This document shows positions 25,901 through 33,341 of a stretch of DNA of 64,000 nucleotides, piece by piece; positions within the stretch are counted from its first letter, which is position 1; every line of letters begins with the position of its first letter. The position numbers were made by a program, and so were the translations under genes. The notes beneath the pieces were generated by a model that did no database searches, was not told the DNA's origin, and worked only from the letters and a program-made list of their open reading frames with translations. Origin of the DNA: CAYXGZ01 sp964464755 (GTDB lineage Bacteria > Planctomycetota > MHYJ01 > JACPRB01); assembly GCA_964464755.1 (NCBI GenBank), contig CAYXGZ010000015.1, forward strand, positions 5,172 through 69,171, read 5' to 3'.

Positions 25901-26083
25901 GCGCTGGGCTTCGGGGCGGACGGCGCGTCGCGGCGGCCGCTGGGCCTGGTGATCGTTGGCGGCCTGCTCGTCTCGCAGCTCATCACGCTCTACGTCACGC
26001 CGGTGATCTATCTCTACCTGGAGTCCTTCCAGGAGCGCGTGTTCGGCCGCCGGGCCCGCGCGGAGGAGGCCCCCCATGCGTAG
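22964..26083 (+). CDS. RND multidrug efflux transporter (AcrB/HAE1 type)
   Basis: A 1039-residue inner-membrane pump of full family length with twelve predicted membrane segments and two large periplasmic loops. The N-terminus FIRRPVMTTVITVS matches the first helix. The proton-relay Asp pair lies in GFLVDDAIVFLENT (about residues 404-405). The second helical half ends with IVKKNGILIVDFA and the usual final helices. Substrate specificity cannot be read. The start is GTG, coupled to the fusion-protein stop. It is the central gene of a TetR-MFP-RND-OMF operon. Confidence 0.95.
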   Translation: MNLSEPFIRRPVMTTVITVSTILFGAICYLGLPVNDLPAVDYPVIQVQAAYPGASPDTMANNVATPLERQFMQINGLELVTSRSTQGNTTLTLQFALEKSIDAAAIDVQTAISRATAALPSDMPSAPTFTKTNPNDRPIMYIALTSDTVTSGRLYDFASTQLGQRISILPGVSRVDVFGTKSAVRIKVDPSALASRGMTVDDVAAAVRAGTSTVGAGQFEGPSGSMLLQPRGQLEGADAYRALVVAYRDGTAVHLGDVARVVDSVQDERMSMHFWVRGYEVPSATVVAAVNRQAGANAVAVARSVRELIPVIAAELPGSVRITPIYDRSMTIVRSVLDVQETLLIAFVLVVLVIFAFLGRATDTLIPVVALPLSLLLTFIAMKLLGYSLDNLSLMALTLAIGFLVDDAIVFLENTVRRMERGERALDATLNGAKEISFTILSMTVSLAAVFLPLVLMSGQVGRIFREFAVTIVVSILASGLVSLTLTPLMCARLLKDRGHGVAKTWMERVIGAVEKRVLGLYGASLGWFLRRRWISALTWAACLAGTIWLLVIVPKAFLPVGDSSVVFGVFMGREGVSPVQMQAIQAHVDSTLHSDPNVVTCFTVTGGGAFLASNQGITFTFLRPPGERPPIDAAAGMLMGKLNSAPGTFAFLRPFPVLEISTGAVSTNQGQYAYAVSGVNPDQVYAAAGQLMGKLREYPGFATISWDYFANTPGLDIELRREQARASGVSEARILALLRTAYAQNYVYLTKKPEDQYQVILEVDDAARSSPSDLGLLYIKSDDGQNLVPLSALVTWKPSVGPQAVNHINQFTGVTLFFNLKPGVPLGDATAAIEKAAAEVVPPGVRSGLQGEALTFQDTIRDLVLLMILAVFVMYVILAILYESFVHPLTVLSTLPPALVGGLLTLHLAGEEATLYAFVGLFMLMGIVKKNGILIVDFARQRREAGAPALEAVREASLDRFRPILMTTLAAVVGAVPIALGFGADGASRRPLGLVIVGGLLVSQLITLYVTPVIYLYLESFQERVFGRRARAEEAPHA

Positions 26084-27458
26084 GCTGCTCGTCGTCGCGG
26101 CGGCGCTGCTCGCGGGCTGCCGGGTCGGTCCGGACTACGAGGCGCCGAAGCTGGAGGCGCCGGGGGCTTGGAGCTCGGGCGCGTCGGGCGACGTGGCGCT
26201 CCGCTGGTGGACGCTGTTCAAGGACCCGGTGCTCGACTCGCTGGTGGCCCGGGCGGTCGCGGCGAATCCCGAGCTGAGGATGGCGCAGGCGAGGACTCGC
26301 GAGGCGCGGGCGCTGGCGGTCGCGGCGCGCGGGGCGTCGTGGCCGGAGGTGGAGGCGGGGGCGGGGGTGACGCGGAGCCGGTCGAGCGGGAACGGGATGC
26401 AGCCCGACATGGGGCAGGACCTGGAGCGGACGCTGTACCGCGCGGGCTTCGACGCGTCGTGGGAGCTCGACTTCTTCGGCGGCAACCGGCGCTCGGTCGA
26501 GGCCGCTGAGGCGGACGTCGAGGCGGCGGAGGAGGAGGGGAGGAGCGTGCTCGTCTCGCTGCTGGGCGAGGTGGCGCGGAACTACGTCGAGCTGCGCGGC
26601 GCGGCGGCGCGGGTCGCGGTGCTCGGGGAGAACCTGCGCTCGGCGCGGGAGTCGCTGGAGCTGACGCGGAGGCGGGTCGCGGGCGGGCTGGGGACGAGCC
26701 TGGACGTGGCGCGCTCGGAGGCGCTGCTGGCGCAGACGGAGGCGGACCTGCCGGCGGTCGAGGCGGAGCGGCGGCGGGCGCTGCACCGGCTCGGGGTGCT
26801 GCTGGGGCGGGATCCGGTCGCGCTGTCGGAGGAGTTGAAGGGGGCGGCGCCGGTGCCGGCGGCCCCGGAGCGGATCGGGGTGGGGCTGCCGTCGGAGCTG
26901 TTGTCGCGGCGGCCGGACGTGCGTCGCGCGGAGCGGCGGCTGGCGGCGGCGACGGCGCGGGTGGGCGCGGCGACGGCGGAGCTCTACCCGAAGTTCTCGC
27001 TGCTGGGGGCGTTCGGGCTGGAGAGCGTGGACGCGTCGGACCTCCTCAAGGGGGCGAGCCGGTTCTGGTCGATCGGGCCGGCGCTGCGGCTGCCGCTGTA
27101 CCGGGGCGGGCGCTCGAAGGCCGGGGTGGAGGTCGCGGAGGCGCGAGTGGCCGAGGCGAGGGCGGGTTACGAGCAGGCCTTCCTCGGGGCGCTGGAGGAG
27201 GTCGAGAACGCGCTGGTGGGTTGGGCGCGCGAGGTGGAGCGGCGCCGCTCGCTGGCGAGCGCGGTGGAGGCGAATCGGCGGGCGGTGGAGCTTTCGCGGG
27301 AGCTGCTCGCGAAGGGCCTGGTGAGCTCGCTGGACGTGCTCGAGGCGGAGCGGCAGCTGTACGCGACGCAGGACTTGGCGGCGCGCAGCCAGGCGGCGGT
27401 CTCGTCGCAGGCGGTGGCGCTCTACAAGGCGCTGGGCGGAGGGTGGGAGGAGAAGTAG
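26076..27458 (+). CDS. Outer-membrane efflux lipoprotein (OprM/NodT type)
   Basis: A 460-residue outer-membrane factor with lipobox LLAGC at ~11-15, followed by RVGPDYEAP, a common start of the NodT/OprM subfamily. Two long coiled-coil halves each carry family motifs (WWTLFKDPVLDSLVARAVAANPELRMAQAR is split across the first helix; GLPSELLSRRPDVRRAERRL in the middle). It completes the tripartite pump. Its start overlaps the RND gene by 8 bp. It is the last gene of the operon. Confidence 0.93.
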   Translation: MRRLLVVAAALLAGCRVGPDYEAPKLEAPGAWSSGASGDVALRWWTLFKDPVLDSLVARAVAANPELRMAQARTREARALAVAARGASWPEVEAGAGVTRSRSSGNGMQPDMGQDLERTLYRAGFDASWELDFFGGNRRSVEAAEADVEAAEEEGRSVLVSLLGEVARNYVELRGAAARVAVLGENLRSARESLELTRRRVAGGLGTSLDVARSEALLAQTEADLPAVEAERRRALHRLGVLLGRDPVALSEELKGAAPVPAAPERIGVGLPSELLSRRPDVRRAERRLAAATARVGAATAELYPKFSLLGAFGLESVDASDLLKGASRFWSIGPALRLPLYRGGRSKAGVEVAEARVAEARAGYEQAFLGALEEVENALVGWAREVERRRSLASAVEANRRAVELSRELLAKGLVSSLDVLEAERQLYATQDLAARSQAAVSSQAVALYKALGGGWEEK

Positions 27459-27471
27459 GGGGCGCTGCTGC

Positions 27472-28200
27472 CTAGCAGCCGTGCATGCTGTATCCCACGG
27501 CATTGGGATTGAGGGGGTAATCCCCGGCGTCCATGTTCGACTCGCCGGACTCTTGGATTCTTGTCGAGCTGCCCGAAGGGCCTCCTTCGTACTCGCAGCG
27601 ATACCGCGGCGAGAGGGTCAGGTGGCGAATCGAGCCGTCCTGATTGTAGATGCACGCGAGCGCCCCGGACCAGCGCCGGCTGGTCGGGTAGCAGGCGACG
27701 GCAAATCGCTCGAGGTTATGGCATCGGCGGTAATGGGGCGACGGATCCGTGTCCTCCCGGAGCGGAGGAGTGGAGATCCCGTCGGAGCCGGCGGCCCGGT
27801 ACAAGTACCCATCCAGCGGCTGGTAGCGGGCGAAGGGACGATCCGGTCCGACGAGTCCCGTCGAGTACTCGGCCAAGCCTATCGACGCCGCGCCATCGGC
27901 GGCCGCCAGGGCCGGGTCGATCAGGGCGATGCCCCGGTCCCCCAGCGAACCGTCGGGCCGCAGCGGGCGGATGATGCAGAGTCCCGCGATGTCCGCGGTC
28001 CAGAAGTCGTTCTTCCCGTTGCCATCGCTGTCGTTGGAGCGGAAATCCGCCTGGGCCCGGCCGATCTCCCGCATTCGACCTTCGAGCTTCCTCTCGTTGG
28101 AGGTCCGGCGGGATTTCAGGTACTCGGGAAAGGCGATCGCGATGCCGACGAGCAGCACTCCGACGACGATGACCAGTTCCGGCCAGGTTCGGAGTTTCAT
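27472..28200 (-). CDS. Pseudopilin-like secreted/membrane protein
   Basis: A 242-residue protein with an N-terminal hydrophobic helix (PELVIVVGVLLVGIAIAFPEYL, broken here as PELVIVVGVLL plus the following residues). The N-terminal region after it (MREIGRAQADFRSNDSDGNG) resembles pilin-fold proteins of planctomycetes that carry an EF-like DSDGNGKNDFWTAD loop. Several Cys in the C-terminal half could form disulfides. A GGAG 6 bp before the ATG at 28200 favours this start over the in-frame ATG at 28212. The precise family is uncertain. It faces the efflux operon and ends 13 bp from it. Confidence 0.65.
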   Translation of the reverse strand: MKLRTWPELVIVVGVLLVGIAIAFPEYLKSRRTSNERKLEGRMREIGRAQADFRSNDSDGNGKNDFWTADIAGLCIIRPLRPDGSLGDRGIALIDPALAAADGAASIGLAEYSTGLVGPDRPFARYQPLDGYLYRAAGSDGISTPPLREDTDPSPHYRRCHNLERFAVACYPTSRRWSGALACIYNQDGSIRHLTLSPRYRCEYEGGPSGSSTRIQESGESNMDAGDYPLNPNAVGYSMHGC

Positions 28201-28247
28201 CGAGTACTCCATAGGGCCCTCTGGCCTTCGGGCTGTCCTCTTGGACT

Positions 28248-28323
28248 TGGTACCCCCAACGGGATTCGAACCCGTGCTGCAGGCTTGAAAAGCCTGTGTC
28301 CTAGGCCTCTAGACGATGGGGGC
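28248..28323 (-). tRNA. tRNA-Glu (anticodon UUC), CCA encoded
   Basis: The minus-strand cloverleaf has acceptor GCCCCCA pairing with TGGGGGT (closing G-U pair). The anticodon stem CAGGC/GCCTG holds loop TTTTCAA (anticodon TTC), and the T arm is ACGGG-TTCGAAT-CCCGT. Discriminator A is followed by an encoded CCA. Confidence 0.93.
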
Positions 28324-28470
28324 GACCGGTCGAGAGCGTAACCCGACCCCGCCGGGCGCGCAAGGGGGCCCGCCGCGCGGGGTTTTCGGGGTCGACGGGG
28401 TCAAATTCCGCGCCCGGCACCGCCCTCTCGGGAAGCTCCCCTTGGCCCGCGCTTTGCGCCTCCTTGGGCC

Positions 28471-29586
28471 ATGGTCCGGGCCCGGGTCCTGATCCTCGGC
28501 GGCGGCGTCGGCGGCACCCTCGCCGCCAACCGGCTCGCCCGCACCTGCCCGGGCGCCGACATCACCCTCGCCGACTCCCACGGCGACCACATCTTCCAGC
28601 CCGGCATCCTCAAGGTCCCCTTCGGCGCCGATCCCTCCTCGCTCAGCCGCCCCCTCGAGGACCTCCTCCGCCCCGAGATCCGCCTCATCGTCGCCCGCGC
28701 CCAGGTCGTCGATCCGGAGCGCCGCGAGGTCCGCTTCGAGTCCGGCCGCGTCGAGCCCTGGGACTGGCTGCTCGTCGCCCCCGGCGCCCGCCTCGACCAC
28801 TCCGCCTTCCCCGGCGCCAAGGACGTCGCCCACCACTTCCACTGCCGGCGCGGCGCGATCCGCCTCCGCGAGGCCCTCGACGCCTTCCGCGGCGGACGCA
28901 TCGTCGTCGGCGCCGCGTCGCTGCCGATGAAGTGCCCGCCCGCCCCCGCCGAGTTCGCCCTCCGCCTCGACCGCCTCCTGCGCTCCCGCGGCCTCCGCCG
29001 CCGCACGCTGCTCACCTACGCCTACCCCGCGGCCGACGTGCTGCCGGGGGCCAACGAGTCCGCCATGATGCGCCCCCTCCTCGAGGAGCGCGGCATCCGC
29101 ATCGAGGCCGCCTTCACCGAGCCGAGGATCGACCCCGCGCGCCGCGTCCTCGAGTCCCACGGCCGCGAGCTCCCCTTCGACCTCGCCGTCTACACCCCGC
29201 CGCACACCTCGGCCACCTTCGTGAAGTCGCTGCCCTGGATCGACCCCGAGGGCTGGATCCGCACCGACGCCCGCACGCTCCGCGTCGCCGACCGCGTCTA
29301 CGCGGTGGGGGACGCCACGAACCTGCCCCGCCCGAAGTACGGCGCCGCGACGCACTTCCAGGCCCTCGCCGCCGCCGCCAACATCGCCGCGGAGATCGAG
29401 GGCGGCGCCCCGTCCGGGCGCTACGACGGCCGCGTGCTCACCTTCGTCGCCACCGGCCGCGGCAAGGCTTCCCGCCTCGAGCAGTCCTACCTCGAGACCG
29501 AGTCGGCCAAGCCCCCCTCGATCCTCTCCTGGCTCCAACTCGCCGCCTTCGCCCGCTTCTACTTCCGCTTCCTCCGCTCGGCGTAG
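28471..29586 (+). CDS. FAD-dependent oxidoreductase, sulfide:quinone reductase-like
   Basis: A 371-residue flavoprotein. The N-terminal FAD-binding Rossmann motif LILGGGVGGTLAANRL is at residues ~6-21, a mid-protein region has CPPAPAEFA, and the C-terminal FAD motif is VYAVGDATNLPRPK. The overall pattern fits the sulfide:quinone oxidoreductase / type II NADH dehydrogenase group. The CPPAP motif matches one of the SQR cysteine positions, but the full set of catalytic cysteines is not evident. Sulfide oxidation is therefore unproven, and a flavocytochrome-like or other quinone-reducing role is possible. The gene is monocistronic. Confidence 0.75.
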   Translation: MVRARVLILGGGVGGTLAANRLARTCPGADITLADSHGDHIFQPGILKVPFGADPSSLSRPLEDLLRPEIRLIVARAQVVDPERREVRFESGRVEPWDWLLVAPGARLDHSAFPGAKDVAHHFHCRRGAIRLREALDAFRGGRIVVGAASLPMKCPPAPAEFALRLDRLLRSRGLRRRTLLTYAYPAADVLPGANESAMMRPLLEERGIRIEAAFTEPRIDPARRVLESHGRELPFDLAVYTPPHTSATFVKSLPWIDPEGWIRTDARTLRVADRVYAVGDATNLPRPKYGAATHFQALAAAANIAAEIEGGAPSGRYDGRVLTFVATGRGKASRLEQSYLETESAKPPSILSWLQLAAFARFYFRFLRSA

Positions 29587-29666
29587 CTGTAAGTGACTGC
29601 GGTCTAATCACATCTGTAATAGTCGATTTCCTGTCGCGCCCGCCTCCCGATGGGGAAGGTGGGGGT

Positions 29667-30614
29667 ATGAGAATCGGAATCGGACTCGTCCTGGCCTCGC
29701 TCGCCGTCCTTGCCGTCGCCGCGCTGGCCCGCCCGCGCGTCGTCGCGCCTCCCGCGCCCGCCGCCGCCCCGATCCCCGCGTCCGCGAAGGCGGCCGTCGC
29801 GGTCGAGATCGTCAAGGCGCTCGAGGCCGCGCCCGCGACCCCGCGGGAGGGGAAGGCCTACTTCGACGCGATCCGCGCGCTCGGCCCCGACGCCATCCCG
29901 GGCCTGCTGCAGGTCCTGCGCGAGGGCTCGCCCGCCGGCCGGCTCCAGGCGCTCAACGCCCTCGAGGCCCTGCGCCACGACCTGCGCGGCGCTTGGGAAT
30001 CCGGGCACGACCTCGCGATGGCGGCCGCGGCCCGCGGGCTCCGAGGCTCCGACGCGCCGAAGGAGCTCCGCCGCGGCGCGCTCACCGTGCTCTACTCGAT
30101 CAGTGCCGAGTCGCCCGAGGCCCGCGCGGGGCTGATCGAGGCCCTCCGCGATGCGGACCCCGAGCTGCGCGACCTGGCCTTCCAGTTCGCGGCGCAGCGC
30201 TCGACGCCGGCCGAGTCGGCCGCGCTGGCGGCGCTGGCCGCCGATCCCTCGAACGAGCTCTCCTTCCGCCTCAAGTCCGGAATCGCCTGGACCCGGGCCT
30301 CGGGCGCCGGGATGCCGCCGGAGCTCCTGCCGACCGCCTGGGCGCTCGCCTCCCAGCCCGCGGGGCCGGCCCCCGAGCGCAGCCTCGCCGTCGAGCTGCT
30401 CGCGCGGGGAGGGGGATCCGAGGCCTCGCCGCTGCTCCTCGGCCTGGCCGCCTCCGATCCGGCCGATCCGGTGCGCGCCGCGGCCCTCGCGGGCCTGGCC
30501 ACGACCGGCCGCCTCGAGCTCGTGAAGGACCTCGTGCCCCGCATCGCCGCCGAGCCCCGCCCCTCCGCCGCGAAGGCGCTCGCCAGGCGCCTCCTCGGCC
30601 TCTTCCCCCGCTAG
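29667..30614 (+). CDS. HEAT-repeat protein with N-terminal signal/anchor
   Basis: A 315-residue protein with a hydrophobic N-terminal segment (residues ~3-20), a Pro/Ala linker and about five helical HEAT-type repeats (for example PGLLQVLREG, RLQALNALEAL, LRRGALTVLYS). No enzymatic motif is seen. GGAAGG lies ~10 bp upstream of the ATG. A slightly AT-rich stretch just after the preceding gene (29590-29635) may hold its promoter. It may be a periplasmic scaffold, but its function is unknown. Confidence 0.7.
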   Translation: MRIGIGLVLASLAVLAVAALARPRVVAPPAPAAAPIPASAKAAVAVEIVKALEAAPATPREGKAYFDAIRALGPDAIPGLLQVLREGSPAGRLQALNALEALRHDLRGAWESGHDLAMAAAARGLRGSDAPKELRRGALTVLYSISAESPEARAGLIEALRDADPELRDLAFQFAAQRSTPAESAALAALAADPSNELSFRLKSGIAWTRASGAGMPPELLPTAWALASQPAGPAPERSLAVELLARGGGSEASPLLLGLAASDPADPVRAAALAGLATTGRLELVKDLVPRIAAEPRPSAAKALARRLLGLFPR

Positions 30615-30646
30615 AACGGAATCGCCCGCCCGCCGCCGGATTCCGC

Positions 30647-30675
30647 TTGACTTCGTGTCACATAGACACTAACAT
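30647..30675 (+). promoter_or_regulatory. Promoter of the SPFH-NAD kinase-NrtR operon
   Basis: TTGACT (30647-30652), a 17-bp spacer and TAACAT (30670-30675). This is the best sigma-70-like promoter seen in the window. It is overlapped by the double operator at 30655-30691. Confidence 0.7.
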
Positions 30676-30691
30676 AGTGTCAGAGAGACAC
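30655..30691. promoter_or_regulatory. Double palindromic operator GTGTC-N5-GACAC
   Basis: Two copies of GTGTC-N5-GACAC, at 30655-30669 and 30677-30691, are separated by 7 bp. Their centres are 22 bp apart, about two helical turns, so two dimers could bind the same DNA face. The inner halves also form GACACTA-ACA-TAGTGTC across the -10 box. The NrtR-like protein encoded at the end of the operon is the obvious candidate ligand. Confidence 0.75.
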
Positions 30692-30705
30692 GAAAGGAGG
30701 CGGTT

Positions 30706-31719
30706 ATGATGGGCATCCGGTACCTGAAGGCCGCGCCGACCGACTTCGTCCGGCAGTACTCCGGCGGGACCCTCCGCCGCGAGGGCACGGGGCTCTCGTT
30801 CTGGTACTTCGCGCCGACCACCACCCTCGTCGTGGTCCCGCAGGCCAGCGCCGACGCCCCCTTCGTCTTCCACGAGAGCACCGCCGACTTCCAGACCGTT
30901 ACCCTCCAGGGCCAGGTCACCTGGCGCCTCGCCGACCCGCGCAAGGCGGCCGCCCTCCTGGACTTCAGCCTCGCCCCCGGCGGGGCCTACCGCTCCGAGG
31001 ACGCCGAGCGCCTCCCCGAGCGCCTCGTCCAGGCCGTCCAGGTCCTCGCCAAGCCGCTCGTCCAGGACCTCGACCTCCGCGGGGCCCTCGGCGCCACGCC
31101 GCGGCTCCAGGAGCGCCTCCTCGCCGGCCTCCGCTCCGCCGCGGAGCTGGCCGCCCTCGGCCTGGAGGTCCTCGCCCTCAACCTCCTCGAGGTGAAGGCC
31201 CAGCCCGAGATGGTCCGCGCCCTCGAGGCCGAGGCCCGGGAGTCCCTGCAGCGGCAGTCCGACCTCGCCATCTACGAGCGCCGGAACTCCGCCGTCGAGC
31301 AGGAGCGCCGCATCAAGGAGAACGAGCTGAACACCGAGATCGCCGTCGAGGAGAAGAAGCGCGCCATCCGCGAGAAGCAGATGGAGGCCGAGATCGCCGT
31401 CGAGGAGAAGAAGCGCAAGGTCCGCGAGACCCAGGTCGCCGCCGACATCGCCGTCGAGACCGAGCGCACGACCTTCCTCGAGCGCAAGAACGAGAACGAC
31501 CGCCGCGAGGCCGACGCGAAGGGCTACGCCCTCGAGGCCACCTTCCGCCCCCTCCGCGAGATCGACTGGAAGGTCCTGCTCGCCGCCGGCGCCGCGGGCA
31601 TCGACCCCAAGATGATGATCGCGATGGCCTTCCACGGGCTGGCCGAGAACGCCGCCAAGATCGGCGAGCTGAACGTCAGCCCCGACCTGCTGAAGACCCT
31701 GATCTCCCGGGAGCGCTGA
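30706..31719 (+). CDS. SPFH/Band-7-like protein with charged coiled coil
   Basis: A 337-residue protein. The N-terminal ~180 residues have SPFH-type strands and helices (VTLQGQVTWRLADPRKAA, LGLEVLALNLLEVKAQPE). A highly charged coiled coil follows at ~185-270, with internal repeats of the form TEIAVEEKKRxxREKQ. The C-terminal helix (IDPKMMIAMAFHGLAENA) resembles the oligomerisation tail of such proteins. No membrane helix is visible, unlike stomatins. AAAGGAGG lies 5 bp before the ATG, the strongest ribosome site in the window. First gene of an operon with a NAD kinase and an NrtR-like regulator. Confidence 0.8.
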   Translation: MMGIRYLKAAPTDFVRQYSGGTLRREGTGLSFWYFAPTTTLVVVPQASADAPFVFHESTADFQTVTLQGQVTWRLADPRKAAALLDFSLAPGGAYRSEDAERLPERLVQAVQVLAKPLVQDLDLRGALGATPRLQERLLAGLRSAAELAALGLEVLALNLLEVKAQPEMVRALEAEARESLQRQSDLAIYERRNSAVEQERRIKENELNTEIAVEEKKRAIREKQMEAEIAVEEKKRKVRETQVAADIAVETERTTFLERKNENDRREADAKGYALEATFRPLREIDWKVLLAAGAAGIDPKMMIAMAFHGLAENAAKIGELNVSPDLLKTLISRER

Positions 31720-31740
31720 GCTCCCGGGGAAGGAGGCGCC

Positions 31741-32667
31741 ATGGAGAGCCTCGAGAGGATCGTGGTGGTGACGCGCCGCACGCGGCTCCAGGAGCTCGTC
31801 GAGCGCTTCAACACGAGGGCCCAGGCCAGGTTCTGGATCGAGCGCTCCGGCGGCGACTACGCCGACTACGAGCGCGAGGACGACGCCTACCGCCGCTCCC
31901 TCGAGGCGCTCCGCGACGGCCTCCCGAAGGGCGTCAAGAGCCAGTCCTTCGACCGCGGCTTCCTGCCCACCTTCCTCTTCACCGCGCGCGACCTCGTCCT
32001 CGCCATCGGCCAGGACGGCCTCGTCGCCAACGCCGCGAAGTACGTGAAGGGCCAGCCGGTCATCGGCGTCAACCCCGACCCCGCCCGCTACGACGGCATC
32101 CTCGTCCCCTTCACGGTCGCCCGGGCCCGCGACGCCGTCGCCCGCGCGCTCGACGGGTCCGCGGCCTGCCGCGACGTCACCCTCGCCGAGGCCGTGCTCC
32201 AGGACGGGCAGTCCCTGCTCGCCTTCAACGACTTCTACGTCGGCATGCAGACCCACGTCTCCAGCCGCTACGTCCTCGCGATCGGGGGGAGGTCCGAGGC
32301 CCAGTCCTCCAGCGGCTTCCTCGTCTCCACCGGCGCGGGCTCCACGGGCTGGATCTCCTCCGTCTTCGCGATGGCCGCGGGCGTGACCGCCTTCGCGGGC
32401 GGCACGCCGGGCCGGCCCCGCCGCCTGCCCTGGGAGGACCCCCGCCTGCTCTTCGCGGTCCGCGAGCCCTTCGTCAGCCGCCACTCCGCGGCCTCGATCG
32501 TCGCCGGCGAGATCGGCGACGGCGAGGAGCTCGTCGCCGAGAGCCGCATGCCCGCGGGCGGCGTGGTGTTCAGCGACGGCATGGAGCACGACGCCCTCGT
32601 CTTCACCTCGGGCTCCACCGTCCGCATCCGCAGGGCCGCCCGGTGTGCTAGGCTGGTCGCCGCGTGA
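31741..32667 (+). CDS. Divergent ATP-NAD kinase-like protein
   Basis: A 308-residue protein with the NAD kinase fold signatures in altered form. The GGDGT nucleotide motif is GQDGL (residues 90-94), the NDxxx motif appears as AFNDFYV, and the Gly-rich S-T-x-x-G-S-T-x-Y/W motif is STGAGSTGW. The key Asp is kept. The altered motifs and a ~60-residue N-terminal extension set it apart from housekeeping NAD kinases. It may phosphorylate NAD or a related nucleotide, but that needs testing. GAAGGAGG precedes the ATG. Its stop overlaps the start of the NrtR-like gene. Confidence 0.8.
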   Translation: MESLERIVVVTRRTRLQELVERFNTRAQARFWIERSGGDYADYEREDDAYRRSLEALRDGLPKGVKSQSFDRGFLPTFLFTARDLVLAIGQDGLVANAAKYVKGQPVIGVNPDPARYDGILVPFTVARARDAVARALDGSAACRDVTLAEAVLQDGQSLLAFNDFYVGMQTHVSSRYVLAIGGRSEAQSSSGFLVSTGAGSTGWISSVFAMAAGVTAFAGGTPGRPRRLPWEDPRLLFAVREPFVSRHSAASIVAGEIGDGEELVAESRMPAGGVVFSDGMEHDALVFTSGSTVRIRRAARCARLVAA

Positions 32668-33341
32668 GCCAGCCCCCCGCGTCCCGGGTCACGGTCGACA
32701 TCGTGATCTTCACGATCCGCGACCACGCCCTCCACGTGCTGCTCGTGAAGCGCAAGTACGACCCCTTCAAGGGCCGCTGGGCCATCCCCGGGGGCTTCGT
32801 GCTCGACGACGAGTCGCTCGACCAGGCCGCGCGCCGCGAGCTCCGCGAGGAGACCGGCGTCCGCGACGTCTACCTCGAGCAGCTCTACACCTTCGGCGAC
32901 CCGGGCCGCGACCCCCGGGGCCGCGTCGTCACCGTCGCCTACTTCGCCCTCGTCGCCTCCGACCGCGCCCTCGAGGCGGGCACCGACGCCGCCGACGCCG
33001 CTTGGCACCCGGCGGACCGCCTGCCGCCGCTCGCCTTCGACCACCGGCGGATCCTGGACTACGCCCGCGAGCGGCTGAAGAACAAGCTCGAGTACACGAC
33101 GGTCGGCTTCCAGCTCCTGCCCGCGAAGTTCGCGCTGGGCGAGCTGCAGCGGGTCTACGAGGCGATCCTGGGGAGGAGCCTGGACAAGCGGAACTTCCGC
33201 CGGAAGATCGAGACGCTGGGGATCCTGGAGGCGCTGCCGGAATGGCGCCGCGGGGGAGGGGCCCGGCCCGCCCGGCTCTACCGCTTCTCGGCCTCGCGCT
33301 TCGAGAAGCTCAAGGACAAGGGGATCCTCTTCCCCTTCTAG
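32664..33341 (+). CDS. NrtR-like regulator (Nudix domain plus winged helix)
   Basis: A 225-residue protein. The N-terminal Nudix domain has a complete Nudix box (GFVLDDE...RRELREETGV, residues ~44-66). The C-terminal ~80 residues (FALGELQRVYEAILGR, DKRNFRRKIETLG) form the winged helix typical of NrtR. NrtR proteins sense ADP-ribose and control NAD metabolism genes. Here the gene is translationally coupled to a NAD kinase-like gene and preceded by a double palindrome, so it is probably an autoregulator. The intact Nudix box leaves hydrolase activity possible. The stop overlaps corA at CTAG. Confidence 0.87.
   Translation: MSQPPASRVTVDIVIFTIRDHALHVLLVKRKYDPFKGRWAIPGGFVLDDESLDQAARRELREETGVRDVYLEQLYTFGDPGRDPRGRVVTVAYFALVASDRALEAGTDAADAAWHPADRLPPLAFDHRRILDYARERLKNKLEYTTVGFQLLPAKFALGELQRVYEAILGRSLDKRNFRRKIETLGILEALPEWRRGGGARPARLYRFSASRFEKLKDKGILFPF

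Noticed and set aside
22775..26077. An 1100-codon minus-strand frame antisense to the RND pump
   Set aside because: The plus strand encodes an unmistakable RND transporter. The antisense product is His/Arg/Asp-rich low-complexity sequence.
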